Both the position numbers and the translations under genes were made by a program. The notes under the pieces were generated by a model. The model saw nothing but the letters and a program-made list of their open reading frames with translations. It made no database searches and was not told the DNA's origin. Source: Alphaproteobacteria bacterium (GTDB lineage: Bacteria > Pseudomonadota > Alphaproteobacteria > Micavibrionales > Micavibrionaceae). Taken from it: a stretch of 64,000 nucleotides of DNA. Below are positions 32,030 through 40,825 of the stretch, piece by piece (within the stretch, counting starts at the first letter, position 1; every line of letters starts with the position of its first letter). The DNA is taken from the NCBI GenBank assembly GCA_021775995.1, contig JAJFGS010000013.1:868001-932000 (forward strand), in the 5' to 3' direction.

Positions 32030-32581
32030 ATGACCTCTAATAAAATACTTCTTTCTTTATCTTGTCTTTCTATTTTAGGACTTCATGCCTGTAGTAGCAC
32101 TGGACCTAAAATTGAGGATGCAAAATATTGGCAACGTAACTCCGCCAGCTCCGCTCTTTATTTGCAAGGCCCAAAAGCACAACAAATGCTACATATGGAT
32201 ATCGCAACCTGCGTGAATGAAATAAGCGAGCTAGAAAAATTAGGCGAAATACGTCGCGCCGTTCCTGCAAATTACAACAGCGGTAATGAAATCGAACAAC
32301 GCACCGCTTCCCAACAAGAACTTGATCAATGGGACACCCCACAGCGTGATGGGTTTTTACACAGTGAACATCTTGAGTATCACGATTTTGAAACCTGCAT
32401 GAATGCCAAAGGATGGGAACGTTTAGAACATCTTCCTTATTCACAAGCAGATTTAGCGCGTAAAGATTATTTAGACCGCTATGGTAAGAAAAAGAAAAAA
32501 TCCTACGGTGATCGTGAAAATGTCACGACTTTAGATACCAAAGCGCAAAATCCGCCGCCTTATAAAGACGTGAATGAATAA
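32030..32581 (+). CDS. Lipoprotein, unknown
   Basis: 183 aa. Signal MTSNKILLSLSCLSILG and a lipobox LHAC, then SSTGPKIEDAKYWQR. Two Cys (ATCVNEISELE and ETCMNAKGWE) could form a disulfide; the F-E-T-C-M-x-x-K-G-W motif is a common mark of small alphaproteobacterial envelope lipoproteins with unknown role. The C-terminal tail is Lys-rich (YGKKKKKSYGD). It has its own leader of about 75 nt after the YejA-like gene and ends 4 nt before the convergent GT9 gene. Confidence 0.85.
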   Translation: MTSNKILLSLSCLSILGLHACSSTGPKIEDAKYWQRNSASSALYLQGPKAQQMLHMDIATCVNEISELEKLGEIRRAVPANYNSGNEIEQRTASQQELDQWDTPQRDGFLHSEHLEYHDFETCMNAKGWERLEHLPYSQADLARKDYLDRYGKKKKKSYGDRENVTTLDTKAQNPPPYKDVNE

Positions 32582-32585
32582 GTTA

Positions 32586-33536
32586 TTACTTATTTAAAAA
32601 AGTTTTTATTGTTTCCTTAACTGCCTCAACACTCAGGCTTGTCATGAGCGTACGATCTAGTATTTCTGGCGCATATCCTTCAAAATCAATGAGTTGGTCA
32701 AAAGTTTCAGGCGTTCTGGCGTAAGCCGTATGGTCTCCCCAAGGAGCATAAAGATTTGGATAGCTGGGGCCAAAGACACCCACCGTTGGCACATGACTGG
32801 CTGCCGCCGCATGCATAAGACCTGAATCATTCCCAATATAAAAATCACATAAACTAAGAGCCGCCGCAACTTCCCCTGGGTTACCCTTGGCAATACCATC
32901 AATACGCTTATCTTCTGCTATGCTCATTAAAACAGGTTGAGCTTGCGCCTCTTCCCCTGGTGCTGCGAAGACAGCGACACGTGCATGAGGGAACATTCCT
33001 CCATCACCCGTTAACCACTGCATCACTTCAATAAATTTTTCAGGTTCCCATGTTTTACCAATCCAATTAGCCGATGGCCCAACACCGATCACTGGCGTAC
33101 CGTCAGGAATTAATTCACGGGCGAATTTTTTCTGTTCTTGCGTAAAATATAATTGAGGCGCAGGAACAGTATCGAGCTCCATGATTTCTGCGGCCTGCTC
33201 CACCTTATGCTTACTCTTATCTATATGACTGCCAAAATTATAACGTTTCTTGCTTCGCAAAAGACGTGATACCGCACTGTTACGCAGGTCAACGACCATA
33301 TCCCATTTGGTGCCCGTAACCTGTTTCCAAAGCTCTATCCAATGACCATGACGTTTTTGCTTTTTCAGAGCAATAATCTGAACAACGCCTGGAAAACCCT
33401 CAAATATAGTTTGTGGCAAAGGGCCGCAAGCCACCGTTACTTGCGCGTCTGGATATTGTGTTACAATATGATTCAGCAACCCTGTTGATAAAACAGCATC
33501 ACCCAACCGTGTTGATGTGATAAAAAGTACTTTCAT
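32586..33536 (-). CDS. Glycosyltransferase family 9 (heptosyltransferase-like)
   Basis: 316 aa. MKVLFITSTRLGDAVLSTGLLNHI at the N-terminus is the GT9 R-x-GD-x-(I/V)-x(3)-P-like start, VGPSANWIGKTWEPEKFIEVMQWL is the donor-binding part, and YIGNDSGLMHAAAASHVPTVGVFGPSYP is the classic GT9 C-terminal motif. Probably adds heptose (or Kdo/sugar) to the LPS core at the cytoplasmic face; together with gmhA it supports a heptose-bearing LPS. ATG 33536 is chosen because it gives the canonical start and avoids overlap with the divergent ygfZ; the open frame goes on to 33578. Confidence 0.9.
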   Translation of the reverse strand: MKVLFITSTRLGDAVLSTGLLNHIVTQYPDAQVTVACGPLPQTIFEGFPGVVQIIALKKQKRHGHWIELWKQVTGTKWDMVVDLRNSAVSRLLRSKKRYNFGSHIDKSKHKVEQAAEIMELDTVPAPQLYFTQEQKKFARELIPDGTPVIGVGPSANWIGKTWEPEKFIEVMQWLTGDGGMFPHARVAVFAAPGEEAQAQPVLMSIAEDKRIDGIAKGNPGEVAAALSLCDFYIGNDSGLMHAAAASHVPTVGVFGPSYPNLYAPWGDHTAYARTPETFDQLIDFEGYAPEILDRTLMTSLSVEAVKETIKTFLNK

Positions 33537-33565
33537 AAACTCTATTAGAAAGCTAAGACTAAGAC

Positions 33566-34354
33566 ATGTCAAAGCCATTTTTTGCCCCTTATTATATAAG
33601 CATACCCAACCGCAGCCTTATTCATATTGAAGGCGAAGACCGTATAGAGTTCTTACAAGGTCTTGTGTCTAATGATGTAAGAAAGTTAAAAGAAAATCAT
33701 ATCCTTTATGCTTGCATACTCACGCCACAAGGAAAATTCCTCTATGATTTCTTTATCCATCATGGTGATGGCTTTATCTTACTAGATTGCGAAGGCAATG
33801 ATCGTGCTCAAGATCTATATGATCACCTCAATAAATATCGCCTTCGTACTGATGTTAAAATCTCATTAGAAAAAAATAATGCTGTTTATGGTCTCTTTAA
33901 TACTCAAATCGGCTTACCTGATCCGCGCCACTTTAAAATGGGAACACGCAGTTTTGAAAAACCAGATGATATTTTGGAAGAAGGATTTGTCGAATGGGAC
34001 AAAGAACGCATTACGCTTGGCATTCCTGATGGGTCACGCGATATGGCGGTCGAACGCTCTACACTTCTTGAATGTAATATTGATAAATTTAACGGTGTTG
34101 ATTGGGATAAGGGGTGCTATATAGGACAAGAACTAACCGCCCGCATGCACTACCGCAACCTTGGTAAAAAACACATCCAAACTGTTAAATTTAACGGTGT
34201 GCCACTTGCGCCATTTTCAGATATTGAAATTAATGGTAAAATAATCGGTAATATGCGCTCATCTTGCGGAGACATTGGTCTCGCAATCATAAAGGATGAG
34301 GCAATAAAGGAATTAAAAAATGGGAATGATCATCCATTACGTATTTTGGGATAG
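33566..34354 (+). CDS. ygfZ: YgfZ-type folate-binding protein
   Basis: 262 aa. YgfZ/IBA57 proteins bind tetrahydrofolate and aid [4Fe-4S] proteins and tRNA modification (MiaB). The signature KGCYIGQELTARMHYRN, with the conserved Cys, is at about residues 184-200; ICPNRSLIHIEGEDRIEFLQGLVSNDV-like text (here SIPNRSLIHIEGED) opens the GcvT-like fold. The last 35 nt overlap the HAD gene, so the two are linked. The window has several Fe-S enzymes (ispH, hemW, nth) that could benefit. Confidence 0.92.
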   Translation: MSKPFFAPYYISIPNRSLIHIEGEDRIEFLQGLVSNDVRKLKENHILYACILTPQGKFLYDFFIHHGDGFILLDCEGNDRAQDLYDHLNKYRLRTDVKISLEKNNAVYGLFNTQIGLPDPRHFKMGTRSFEKPDDILEEGFVEWDKERITLGIPDGSRDMAVERSTLLECNIDKFNGVDWDKGCYIGQELTARMHYRNLGKKHIQTVKFNGVPLAPFSDIEINGKIIGNMRSSCGDIGLAIIKDEAIKELKNGNDHPLRILG

Positions 34355-34937
34355 CGACAATACCCTCGTTGAAACAGCTGAACACCATTGGCGTAAACAT
34401 GCGGAAGTTTTAAAAGAACTTGGCATTACGTTAGACAAAAAATACCGTAAAAAAATATATGAGAATAACGGCGTTCAAAATTGGGCATGGATATCAAAAG
34501 AACTCGGCTTAGAGCTCTCCCAAGAAGATTATTTACAAAAAATTGACGCTTGGTATTTTGACCATATTGATGAAATAAAAATTCGTGATGGCGTTTTGGA
34601 GGCCATTAAATATTTTAATGATAATGATATAAAACAAGCCGTCGTTTCAAATGGACGCAAAAAATCTGTGACGGCTGCCTTAAATGCCAAGGATTTAGCC
34701 CGCCATTTTAAATTCATTCTATGCAAAGAAGATTATGAAGGGCGCAAACCAGACCCCGAACCTTACTTTTCCGCTCTATTCAGAATGCAAATAGAAACAG
34801 ATGAAACAATTAAACCCGAAAGCTGTCTTGTTATAGAAGACGATCCTCTCGGCGTTGAAGCTGGCAAAGCCGCAGGCATGGCTGTTCTTTATCGCCCTAT
34901 CGGCGATGACAAACCTATAAAAACCTTGGTTTCTTAG
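34320..34937 (+). CDS. HAD-family phosphatase
   Basis: 205 aa. Motif I is WDSDNTLVET (nucleophile Asp at residue 11, DxDxT), motif II is QAVVSNGRKKSV (Ser/Asn), motif III is CKEDYEGRKPDPEPY (Lys), and motif IV is CLVIEDDPLGVEAGKAAGM (Asp pair). An HAD subfamily I (phosphoglycolate phosphatase or beta-phosphoglucomutase-like) cap follows motif I. The substrate is unknown. ATG 34320 has AAGGA 8 nt upstream and overlaps ygfZ by 35 nt, suggesting coupling. Confidence 0.9.
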   Translation: MGMIIHYVFWDSDNTLVETAEHHWRKHAEVLKELGITLDKKYRKKIYENNGVQNWAWISKELGLELSQEDYLQKIDAWYFDHIDEIKIRDGVLEAIKYFNDNDIKQAVVSNGRKKSVTAALNAKDLARHFKFILCKEDYEGRKPDPEPYFSALFRMQIETDETIKPESCLVIEDDPLGVEAGKAAGMAVLYRPIGDDKPIKTLVS

Positions 34938-35003
34938 AAAATCCTTGACTTATGAAAAATATTATGTAATTAATGACCAAATCATAATTATATGGAGAGT
35001 AAA

Positions 35004-35360
35004 ATGAGTTTTAAAAAAGTTATACCAGCGTTAATCTTTGTGTTTGCTAGTACAACACAAGCCTTCGGAAATTCTGCTTTTCTAACAGTACAGAGTGGTG
35101 ACGTGATTCATACAAACAGCAAAAAAGTAGCCAATGACGATCAATGTTTGGGGTTAGCATATGCTGCCGCCAATTCGGGATCACTCATTATATCTTCTGT
35201 AGCATGCCTTCATGACGATAAATCGAAACCTACTACTTTTTATAAATGTGGTACTGAAGAGGCAGATGGTATAGGTAGATCATTACTGAAGAAAGACCGA
35301 GGCTGCCATCAAATGCCAGGCCCAAAATTAAAACTAGGCCCAAAATTAAACAAAAAATAA
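35004..35360 (+). CDS. Small secreted protein, unknown
   Basis: 118 aa from ATG 35004, which has GGAG at good distance (ATG 34992 is in frame but lies upstream of the ribosome-binding site). The signal peptide is MSFKKVIPALIFVFASTTQAFG. The mature protein has four Cys (DDQCLG, SVACLHD, YKCGTEE, DRGCHQ), suggesting two disulfides, and ends in a Lys-rich tandem (GPKLKLGPKLNKK). Not recognised. It follows the HAD gene by about 65 nt and ends 14 nt before the convergent ppdK. Confidence 0.75.
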   Translation: MSFKKVIPALIFVFASTTQAFGNSAFLTVQSGDVIHTNSKKVANDDQCLGLAYAAANSGSLIISSVACLHDDKSKPTTFYKCGTEEADGIGRSLLKKDRGCHQMPGPKLKLGPKLNKK

Positions 35361-35373
35361 AAGTAAAGAGAAT

Positions 35374-38046
35374 CTAAGCCACAATTTTAATTTTTGAATT
35401 TTCTTTACTCTGTTTGATGGCCTCTTGTGCGGCGGCCAAGCGTGCAATCGGTACACGGTATGGTGAGCAAGATACGTAGTCGAGCTTCACGGATTCAAAG
35501 AAAGCGATGGATGATGGATCACCACCATGTTCACCACAAACACCAAGCTTAAGATCATCACGCGTTTTACGACCCCGTTCACAGGCGATAGAAACCAACT
35601 GCCCAACACCGTCTTTGTCTAAAGTTTGGAATGGGTCTTTTTCTAAAATATGTTGGTCCACATATTCTGGTAAAAATTTACCCGCATCATCACGGCTCAT
35701 CCCCATACAAGTTTGGGTTAAATCATTTGTACCGAAACTAAAGAACTCAGCCTCATTTGCAATATCATCGGCCATCAATGCCGCACGTGGCATTTCAATC
35801 ATTGTACCAACAAGATATTCAACCGTTTTACCTTTTTCGGCAAATACAGCTTCGGCCTGCTCAACCACAATATCTTTCAGAATCTTCAGCTCTTCTTTCC
35901 CAATAATAAGGGGAATCATTACTTCTGGCACTGCATTTGTTTCAACGGCAGCTTCAAATATCGCCCGCGCCTGCATCGCACAAATTTCAGGATAGGTAAT
36001 CGCCAAACGACAACCACGATGACCGAGCATAGGGTTACTTTCATGCAGCTCTGCCTGACGACGTGTTACAAAACTTGGGTCAAGACCCGCAGCATTTGTA
36101 AAGTTTGAAATATCTTCTAACGTTTGTGGTAAAAATTCATGTAATGGTGGATCAAGAAGACGAATTGTAATTGGTAAACCATCCATAATTTGAAACAACT
36201 CGGTAAAATCTTTGCGTTGCTCGGGCAATAGCTTTGCCAATGCTTCTTCACGCCCTGCTTTATCTGTCGCAAAAATCATCTCACGCACATGTTGGATACG
36301 GCTTGGCTCAAAAAACATATGTTCTGTCCGACAAAGACCAATCCCTTCGGCACCAAAATCAAGGGCTGTTTGTGCATCCAAAGGCGTTTCCGCATTCGTT
36401 CGAATTTTCATGCGGCGCGCTTTATCGGCCCACTCCATGATGATGCCAAAATCACCAGATAGTTCTGGCTTAATCGTCGCCACCTGCCCCAACATCACTT
36501 CGCCAGTTGAACCATCAATGGTTAAAATATCGCCTTCTTTAACAACATTGTCGCCAACACTTAATGTCTTTGAGGAATAATCAATAGAAATTTGTCCTGC
36601 ACCCGCAACGCAAGCACGCCCCATGCCACGCGCGACAACTGCCGCATGCGATGTCATTCCACCACGTGTTGTCAAAATCCCTGCTGCTGCGTGCATGCCA
36701 TGAATATCTTCAGGTGATGTTTCTACACGGCATAACATCACTTCCTCCCCTGCATTGGCACGTGTTTCTGCATCATCAGCTGTAAACACAACAATACCCG
36801 ATGCCGCTCCAGGAGAAGCCGGCAAACCTTTTGCAATAATATTTTTAGAGGCCTTGGGATCAAGAGTCGGATGTAAAAGTTGGTCTAGCGCAGAAGGGTC
36901 AAGACGAAGCAACGCTTCTTCTTGTGTAATCAGCTTTTCTTCAACCATATCAACGGCTATTTTTAATGCCGCCGCTGCGGTACGTTTTCCTGACCGTGTT
37001 TGCAACATATAGAGCTTTTCTTGCTGCACCGTAAATTCAATATCCTGCATATCTTTATAATGCGTTTCCAATTTATGGCGCACGTCATCCAATTGTTTGA
37101 AAACTTCTGGCATCACTTCCTCCATAGCAGGAAGTTCTGACCCTTCTTTTTCTTTTCCCTTAGTTGTTAAACTTTGTGGTGTACGGATACCCGCAACCAC
37201 ATCTTCACCTTGAGCATTCACCAGATACTCACCATAGAAGAAATTCTCACCTGTTGATGGGTCACGTGTGAAGGCAACACCTGTTGCACAATCGTCGCCC
37301 ATATTACCAAACACCATCGATTGAACGTTAACTGCCGTTCCCCAACCTTCAGGGATATCATTAATTTTACGATACGTAATCGCACGCGGTACCATCCAAG
37401 AACTAAACACTGCGCCAATTGCGCCCCATAATTGTTCCTGTGGGTCTTCTGGGAATGGTTGTCCTAAATTTTTCTCTACCATTTCTTTATATCGTACAAC
37501 AACCTGCTTCCACCCTTCGGCGGTAATGTCTGTATCTTCCGTTACATTTACATCTTTTTTATGTTGTTCCATGATATCTTCAAAATCATGATGATCTAAC
37601 CCCATCACAACATCACCATACATTTGAATAAAACGGCGATATGAATCCCATGCAAAACGCTCATCACCAGATTTTTTGACCAAACCTTCAATCGTTTTAT
37701 CATTGAGCCCAAGATTTAAAACCGTATCCATCATACCGGGCATCGACACACGTGCACCAGATCGAACAGAAACAAGAAGTGGATTTGTTGCATCGCCAAA
37801 TTTCATCCCCATTTGGGATTCTATTTTACCAATGGCATCGACAACTTGTGCTTTTAATTCTTCAGGATACTGACTGTCATTTTCGTAAAAAGCAGTACAA
37901 ACCTCGGTCGTAATTGTAAATCCAGGTGGTACAGGAAGTCCCAGCGAGGACATCTCGGCTAAATTTGCGCCTTTGCCCCCTAATAAATTCCTCATGTCCG
38001 CTTTACCGTCGGTGGTTTTACCGAAGTGATATACCCATTTGGTCAT
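35374..38046 (-). CDS. ppdK: Pyruvate, phosphate dikinase
   Basis: 890 aa. Interconverts pyruvate, ATP and phosphate with PEP, AMP and pyrophosphate. In order: N-terminal ATP-grasp (GGKGANLAEMSSLGLPVPPGF, residues about 23-43), the swivelling domain with the phospho-His in GGMTSHAAVVARGMGRACVAG (Thr/Ser two before the His is the usual regulation site), and the PEP-binding TIM barrel with EGIGLCRTEHMFFE, FFSFGTNDLTQTCMGMSRDD and CGEHGGDP. The length is normal. A single gene; no ppdK regulatory-protein gene is next to it. It can serve gluconeogenesis or pyrophosphate-based glycolysis. Confidence 0.97.
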   Translation of the reverse strand: MTKWVYHFGKTTDGKADMRNLLGGKGANLAEMSSLGLPVPPGFTITTEVCTAFYENDSQYPEELKAQVVDAIGKIESQMGMKFGDATNPLLVSVRSGARVSMPGMMDTVLNLGLNDKTIEGLVKKSGDERFAWDSYRRFIQMYGDVVMGLDHHDFEDIMEQHKKDVNVTEDTDITAEGWKQVVVRYKEMVEKNLGQPFPEDPQEQLWGAIGAVFSSWMVPRAITYRKINDIPEGWGTAVNVQSMVFGNMGDDCATGVAFTRDPSTGENFFYGEYLVNAQGEDVVAGIRTPQSLTTKGKEKEGSELPAMEEVMPEVFKQLDDVRHKLETHYKDMQDIEFTVQQEKLYMLQTRSGKRTAAAALKIAVDMVEEKLITQEEALLRLDPSALDQLLHPTLDPKASKNIIAKGLPASPGAASGIVVFTADDAETRANAGEEVMLCRVETSPEDIHGMHAAAGILTTRGGMTSHAAVVARGMGRACVAGAGQISIDYSSKTLSVGDNVVKEGDILTIDGSTGEVMLGQVATIKPELSGDFGIIMEWADKARRMKIRTNAETPLDAQTALDFGAEGIGLCRTEHMFFEPSRIQHVREMIFATDKAGREEALAKLLPEQRKDFTELFQIMDGLPITIRLLDPPLHEFLPQTLEDISNFTNAAGLDPSFVTRRQAELHESNPMLGHRGCRLAITYPEICAMQARAIFEAAVETNAVPEVMIPLIIGKEELKILKDIVVEQAEAVFAEKGKTVEYLVGTMIEMPRAALMADDIANEAEFFSFGTNDLTQTCMGMSRDDAGKFLPEYVDQHILEKDPFQTLDKDGVGQLVSIACERGRKTRDDLKLGVCGEHGGDPSSIAFFESVKLDYVSCSPYRVPIARLAAAQEAIKQSKENSKIKIVA

Positions 38047-38124
38047 GATAAGGCCCTTTTACACTTGTGAATCCTGATTACCTTTAAATTTAGCCATTTT
38101 TGGTCAAAAATCCAGAAGAAAAAA

Positions 38125-38616
38125 TTATAAACCCTTCACCAACATCAACGCCAGATCGTCATCCACAGGATAAGCCTGCCCAGCCGTAACCCCTTCGCGG
38201 TCACAAGTCACTCCATAACCGTCGGGCATATAGCCCAACTTACAATAAAGTCGCTGTGCAGGGCCGTAACCCTTGGTGAGGCCGACAGAAATCCCCATAC
38301 TTTTTGCACCTTGATCACGGGCAATATTTTCAAATGCCTCCATCAACATCGTGGCAATGCCCTGCTGCCGCGCATCTGGGATAACATTTAGATCCTGAAT
38401 TTCTGGTATGTCTAATTTTTGATACAAATTATATTTTGGTTCAAAATTTAAGACACCAAAACCAACATCTTTCTTGTTTTTTGATGCCATCAATATCAAG
38501 CATTCTTTTTCAAAACATGTTTCGAAATATCCTGCATCTTTTTTACCGATTAAATCGTAAAGAACATAAAGCGCGGGAATATCAGCCTCAACCGCTTGCC
38601 TAATATCGACACTCAT
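38125..38616 (-). CDS. GNAT family N-acetyltransferase
   Basis: 163 aa. It begins VDIRQAVEADIPALYVLYDL and has the acetyl-CoA motif A as DLNVIPDARQQGIATMLMEAFENIARDQG (Q/R-x-x-G-x-A type) at about residues 82-110, then SMGISVGLTKGYGPAQRLYCKLGYMPDG, the usual GNAT end. Substrate unknown. The ATG overlaps the stop of the methyltransferase gene by 4 nt (ATGA), so they are translationally coupled. The gap to ppdK is about 80 nt. Confidence 0.9.
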   Translation of the reverse strand: MSVDIRQAVEADIPALYVLYDLIGKKDAGYFETCFEKECLILMASKNKKDVGFGVLNFEPKYNLYQKLDIPEIQDLNVIPDARQQGIATMLMEAFENIARDQGAKSMGISVGLTKGYGPAQRLYCKLGYMPDGYGVTCDREGVTAGQAYPVDDDLALMLVKGL

Positions 38617-39341
38617 ATCGTTCCCATTTCACGCAATATATTCTCAGTTTGCGCTGTGTAACTTCCATCCTCGTTATGAAGTACAAAGCCAGCATGCAAT
38701 GTCGCAGGGCTTTTTCTATCCTTAATACATCGCAATATAACCCGCTTAGCATCCTCTCCTGCTTTAGGCCAAAGCGGGAAAATCTCTACAGCACCAAAGC
38801 GTTTGCCCAACGCCATAATAATTTTATCAATTTTATCGGCACGGTGAATCATACTCAAACTACCATTCGATTTTAAACAAAAATGTGCGGCATCAACCCA
38901 ATCTTTAACCGTTAAATCTTCATTTTCATGTCCCATGGCTGTGGCTTTTTCGGCATGGGGCGACCTTAAATGTGCGCCCGCCTCTAAATAAGGTGGATTA
39001 CAAATAATATGATCAAATGCCTTCTCTTGACGATAATCCCGAATATCCGAAACTATAAATTCTGCTCTACTTTGCATCATATTAGCGATGGCATTTCGTG
39101 TTGCTAAAGCAACATGGTCGGCCTGAATTTCTACTCCTGTCAGACGCGCGCCCTCAACACGGCTTAAAACACAAAACCCTGCACCCCCCACGCCACAGCC
39201 CATATCCAAAATATGATCCCCTGCCTTGGCAAGGCAACTGGCCGCCAAAAGCACCGAATCTATCGACGTTTTAAAGCCTTTTTCGCTATGCGCCAATTTA
39301 AGGCGCTTATTTAACACATAAATTTCTTGAAGTGCTTCCAT
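38613..39341 (-). CDS. tRNA1(Val) (adenine-N6)-methyltransferase-like (TrmN6 family)
   Basis: 242 aa. SAM-binding motif I is HILDMGCGVGGAGFCVLSR (about residues 42-60), and the N6-adenine motif NPPY is in DHIICNPPYLEAGAH (about 110-124), the hallmark of the TrmN6 group. The N-terminal LNKRLKLAHSEKGFKTSIDSVLLAA is typical. Likely methylates A37 of tRNA1(Val), though other RNA targets are possible. It shares a 4-nt overlap with the GNAT gene. It is divergent from the polyprenyl synthase gene, with 20 nt between the starts; this pairing is frequent in alphaproteobacteria. Confidence 0.87.
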   Translation of the reverse strand: MEALQEIYVLNKRLKLAHSEKGFKTSIDSVLLAASCLAKAGDHILDMGCGVGGAGFCVLSRVEGARLTGVEIQADHVALATRNAIANMMQSRAEFIVSDIRDYRQEKAFDHIICNPPYLEAGAHLRSPHAEKATAMGHENEDLTVKDWVDAAHFCLKSNGSLSMIHRADKIDKIIMALGKRFGAVEIFPLWPKAGEDAKRVILRCIKDRKSPATLHAGFVLHNEDGSYTAQTENILREMGTI

Positions 39342-39361
39342 ATCCCTATTAAACCATTGTT

Positions 39362-40405
39362 ATGGTCGCATTACAGCATAAAAATGAAAATAATAGTCCT
39401 CGCGCTTGCGCGCATGACAAACCAAGCTCAAATCCTCTTGATATTTTACAAGAGCAGATGCATGACGACATGACGGCTGTCAACGCTATGATCATTCAAC
39501 ACATGCAATCTGATGTGCCACTTATCCCTCAATTGGCCAGTTATTTAATTGCCGCAGGGGGAAAACGTATCCGACCGCTCCTTACTCTTTCTTGTACAGC
39601 TTTATTTAATGGTGACATGGTACGCGCCCATCGTTTAGCAACGGCCGTTGAGTTTATTCACACTGCTACCCTTCTTCATGATGATGTTGTTGATGACAGT
39701 GACCAACGTCGTGGAAAAGAATCAGCCAATATTGTATTTGGTAACGAAGCCAGTGTCTTGGTCGGAGATTTTTTATTCTCCCGCGCGTTTCAACTCATGG
39801 TCGCCGATGGTTCACTCGACGTCCTTCGTATTCTTTCTAATGCTTCTGCTATCATTGCCGAAGGCGAAGTCATGCAACTGTCAGCGCAAAATAATTTAGA
39901 AACAACAATAGAAGATTATTTTTCTGTAATAGAAGGAAAAACAGCTTCCCTCTTTGCTGCGGCTTGCGAAGTTGGCCCTATCATTGGCGATCAAGATAAA
40001 GATACTGTTCAATCCTTGCGTGATTACGGCCACAACCTTGGTATGGCCTTCCAAATTATTGACGATGTTCTGGATTATAAAGCTGATCGTGCCAAGCTTG
40101 GTAAAAATGTTGGTGATGACTTCCAAGAAGGCAAAATGACTGCACCCGTTATTCTGGCTCTTCAAAAATCTAATGAAGAAGAAAAACAGTTTTGGCAACG
40201 CACCCTTGGCGATAAAAACCAAAAAGACGGTGATTTAGAAACAGCACAAAGCCTGCTTTCAAAACATGGCACTCTTGCTCAGAGTATGAAACTTGCCCAT
40301 AGCTATGGCAATAAAGCTATTCAAAACTTAACGCCTTTGCCCGACAGCAATCTAAAGCAAACATTAATTGATCTTATATCTTTCACAATCAACCGAGAGC
40401 ATTAA
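39362..40405 (+). CDS. ispB: Long-chain polyprenyl diphosphate synthase (octa/decaprenyl type)
   Basis: 347 aa. Makes the long side chain of ubiquinone from FPP and IPP. GGKRIRPLLTL, then HDDVVDDSDQRRGKESAN (first Asp-rich motif, about residues 102-119) and IIDDVLDYKADRAKLGKN (second motif) are present. Product length cannot be told by eye; octaprenyl or decaprenyl is usual. Odd: residues about 12-21 (SPRACAHDKP) come from the palindromic element at 39398-39418, placed before the conserved start NPLDILQEQMHDDMTAVNAMI. If the true start were ATG 39461 the element would be upstream, but the conserved NPLDIL text argues against that. Confidence 0.92.
   Translation: MVALQHKNENNSPRACAHDKPSSNPLDILQEQMHDDMTAVNAMIIQHMQSDVPLIPQLASYLIAAGGKRIRPLLTLSCTALFNGDMVRAHRLATAVEFIHTATLLHDDVVDDSDQRRGKESANIVFGNEASVLVGDFLFSRAFQLMVADGSLDVLRILSNASAIIAEGEVMQLSAQNNLETTIEDYFSVIEGKTASLFAAACEVGPIIGDQDKDTVQSLRDYGHNLGMAFQIIDDVLDYKADRAKLGKNVGDDFQEGKMTAPVILALQKSNEEEKQFWQRTLGDKNQKDGDLETAQSLLSKHGTLAQSMKLAHSYGNKAIQNLTPLPDSNLKQTLIDLISFTINREH
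39398..39418. repeat. Family-A palindromic element in polyprenyl synthase gene
   Basis: CCT, the 12-nt core CGCGCTTGCGCG (39401-39412) and CATGAC. The first 20 nt are identical to 43950-43969 in hemW, and the flanks match 5074-5094 in the HDAC-family gene, where the core is CCCGCTTGCGGG (a compensated pair of changes). Read here as P-R-A-C-A-H-D, the same frame as in the HDAC-family gene. Confidence 0.85.
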
Positions 40406-40423
40406 ATAAAGAACTATTAAAAG

Positions 40424-40810
40424 TTAATTTCTGACCGCACCCTTACAAGGAAATACTTCGAACAACGCCAGACTTACCGCAGGAGCGGCAATAAATTGAT
40501 CATGATAAGAATTAGCTTCCAAGTATTTCCAAACGATATCCTGCAAATCATTTAATTTAACATTAGCAGGCACACACAAATCTATGTTGGGCGATGTTCC
40601 TAATGAACTTAACAAATTATGATAGTCAACCAAGCCTGCAATATATGATTGGCACGCAATATGGGCGCCTTTAACCAGCTCTCTTCCATCACTATCGCGC
40701 TTACAAAGCTCTAATAAATAGGCTCCAGAAATAAGAGCCCCTGTTTCCTGCGCTTTTGCAGAAAACGGCAGAACTGCCATTACAATGATAAGAAGGATTT
40801 TAAAACGCAT
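40424..40810 (-). CDS. Rap1a/Tai-like secreted protein
   Basis: 128 aa with a signal peptide (MRFKILLIIVMAVLPFSAKA). The mature part fits the Rap1a/Tai pattern: a first Cys in YLLELCKRD, then ACQSYIAGLVDYHN (C-x-x-Y-I-x-G), LCVPANVKLNDLQDIVWKYLEAN, and a C-terminal FEVFPC. The family is named after periplasmic immunity proteins of type VI secretion, but most members stand alone with unknown function, as here: no toxin or T6SS gene is nearby. It ends close to the polyprenyl synthase gene (convergent) and lies 15 nt after the helicase-C-terminal-like gene. Confidence 0.85.
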   Translation of the reverse strand: MRFKILLIIVMAVLPFSAKAQETGALISGAYLLELCKRDSDGRELVKGAHIACQSYIAGLVDYHNLLSSLGTSPNIDLCVPANVKLNDLQDIVWKYLEANSYHDQFIAAPAVSLALFEVFPCKGAVRN

Positions 40811-40825
40811 TATATATTCTACTTA

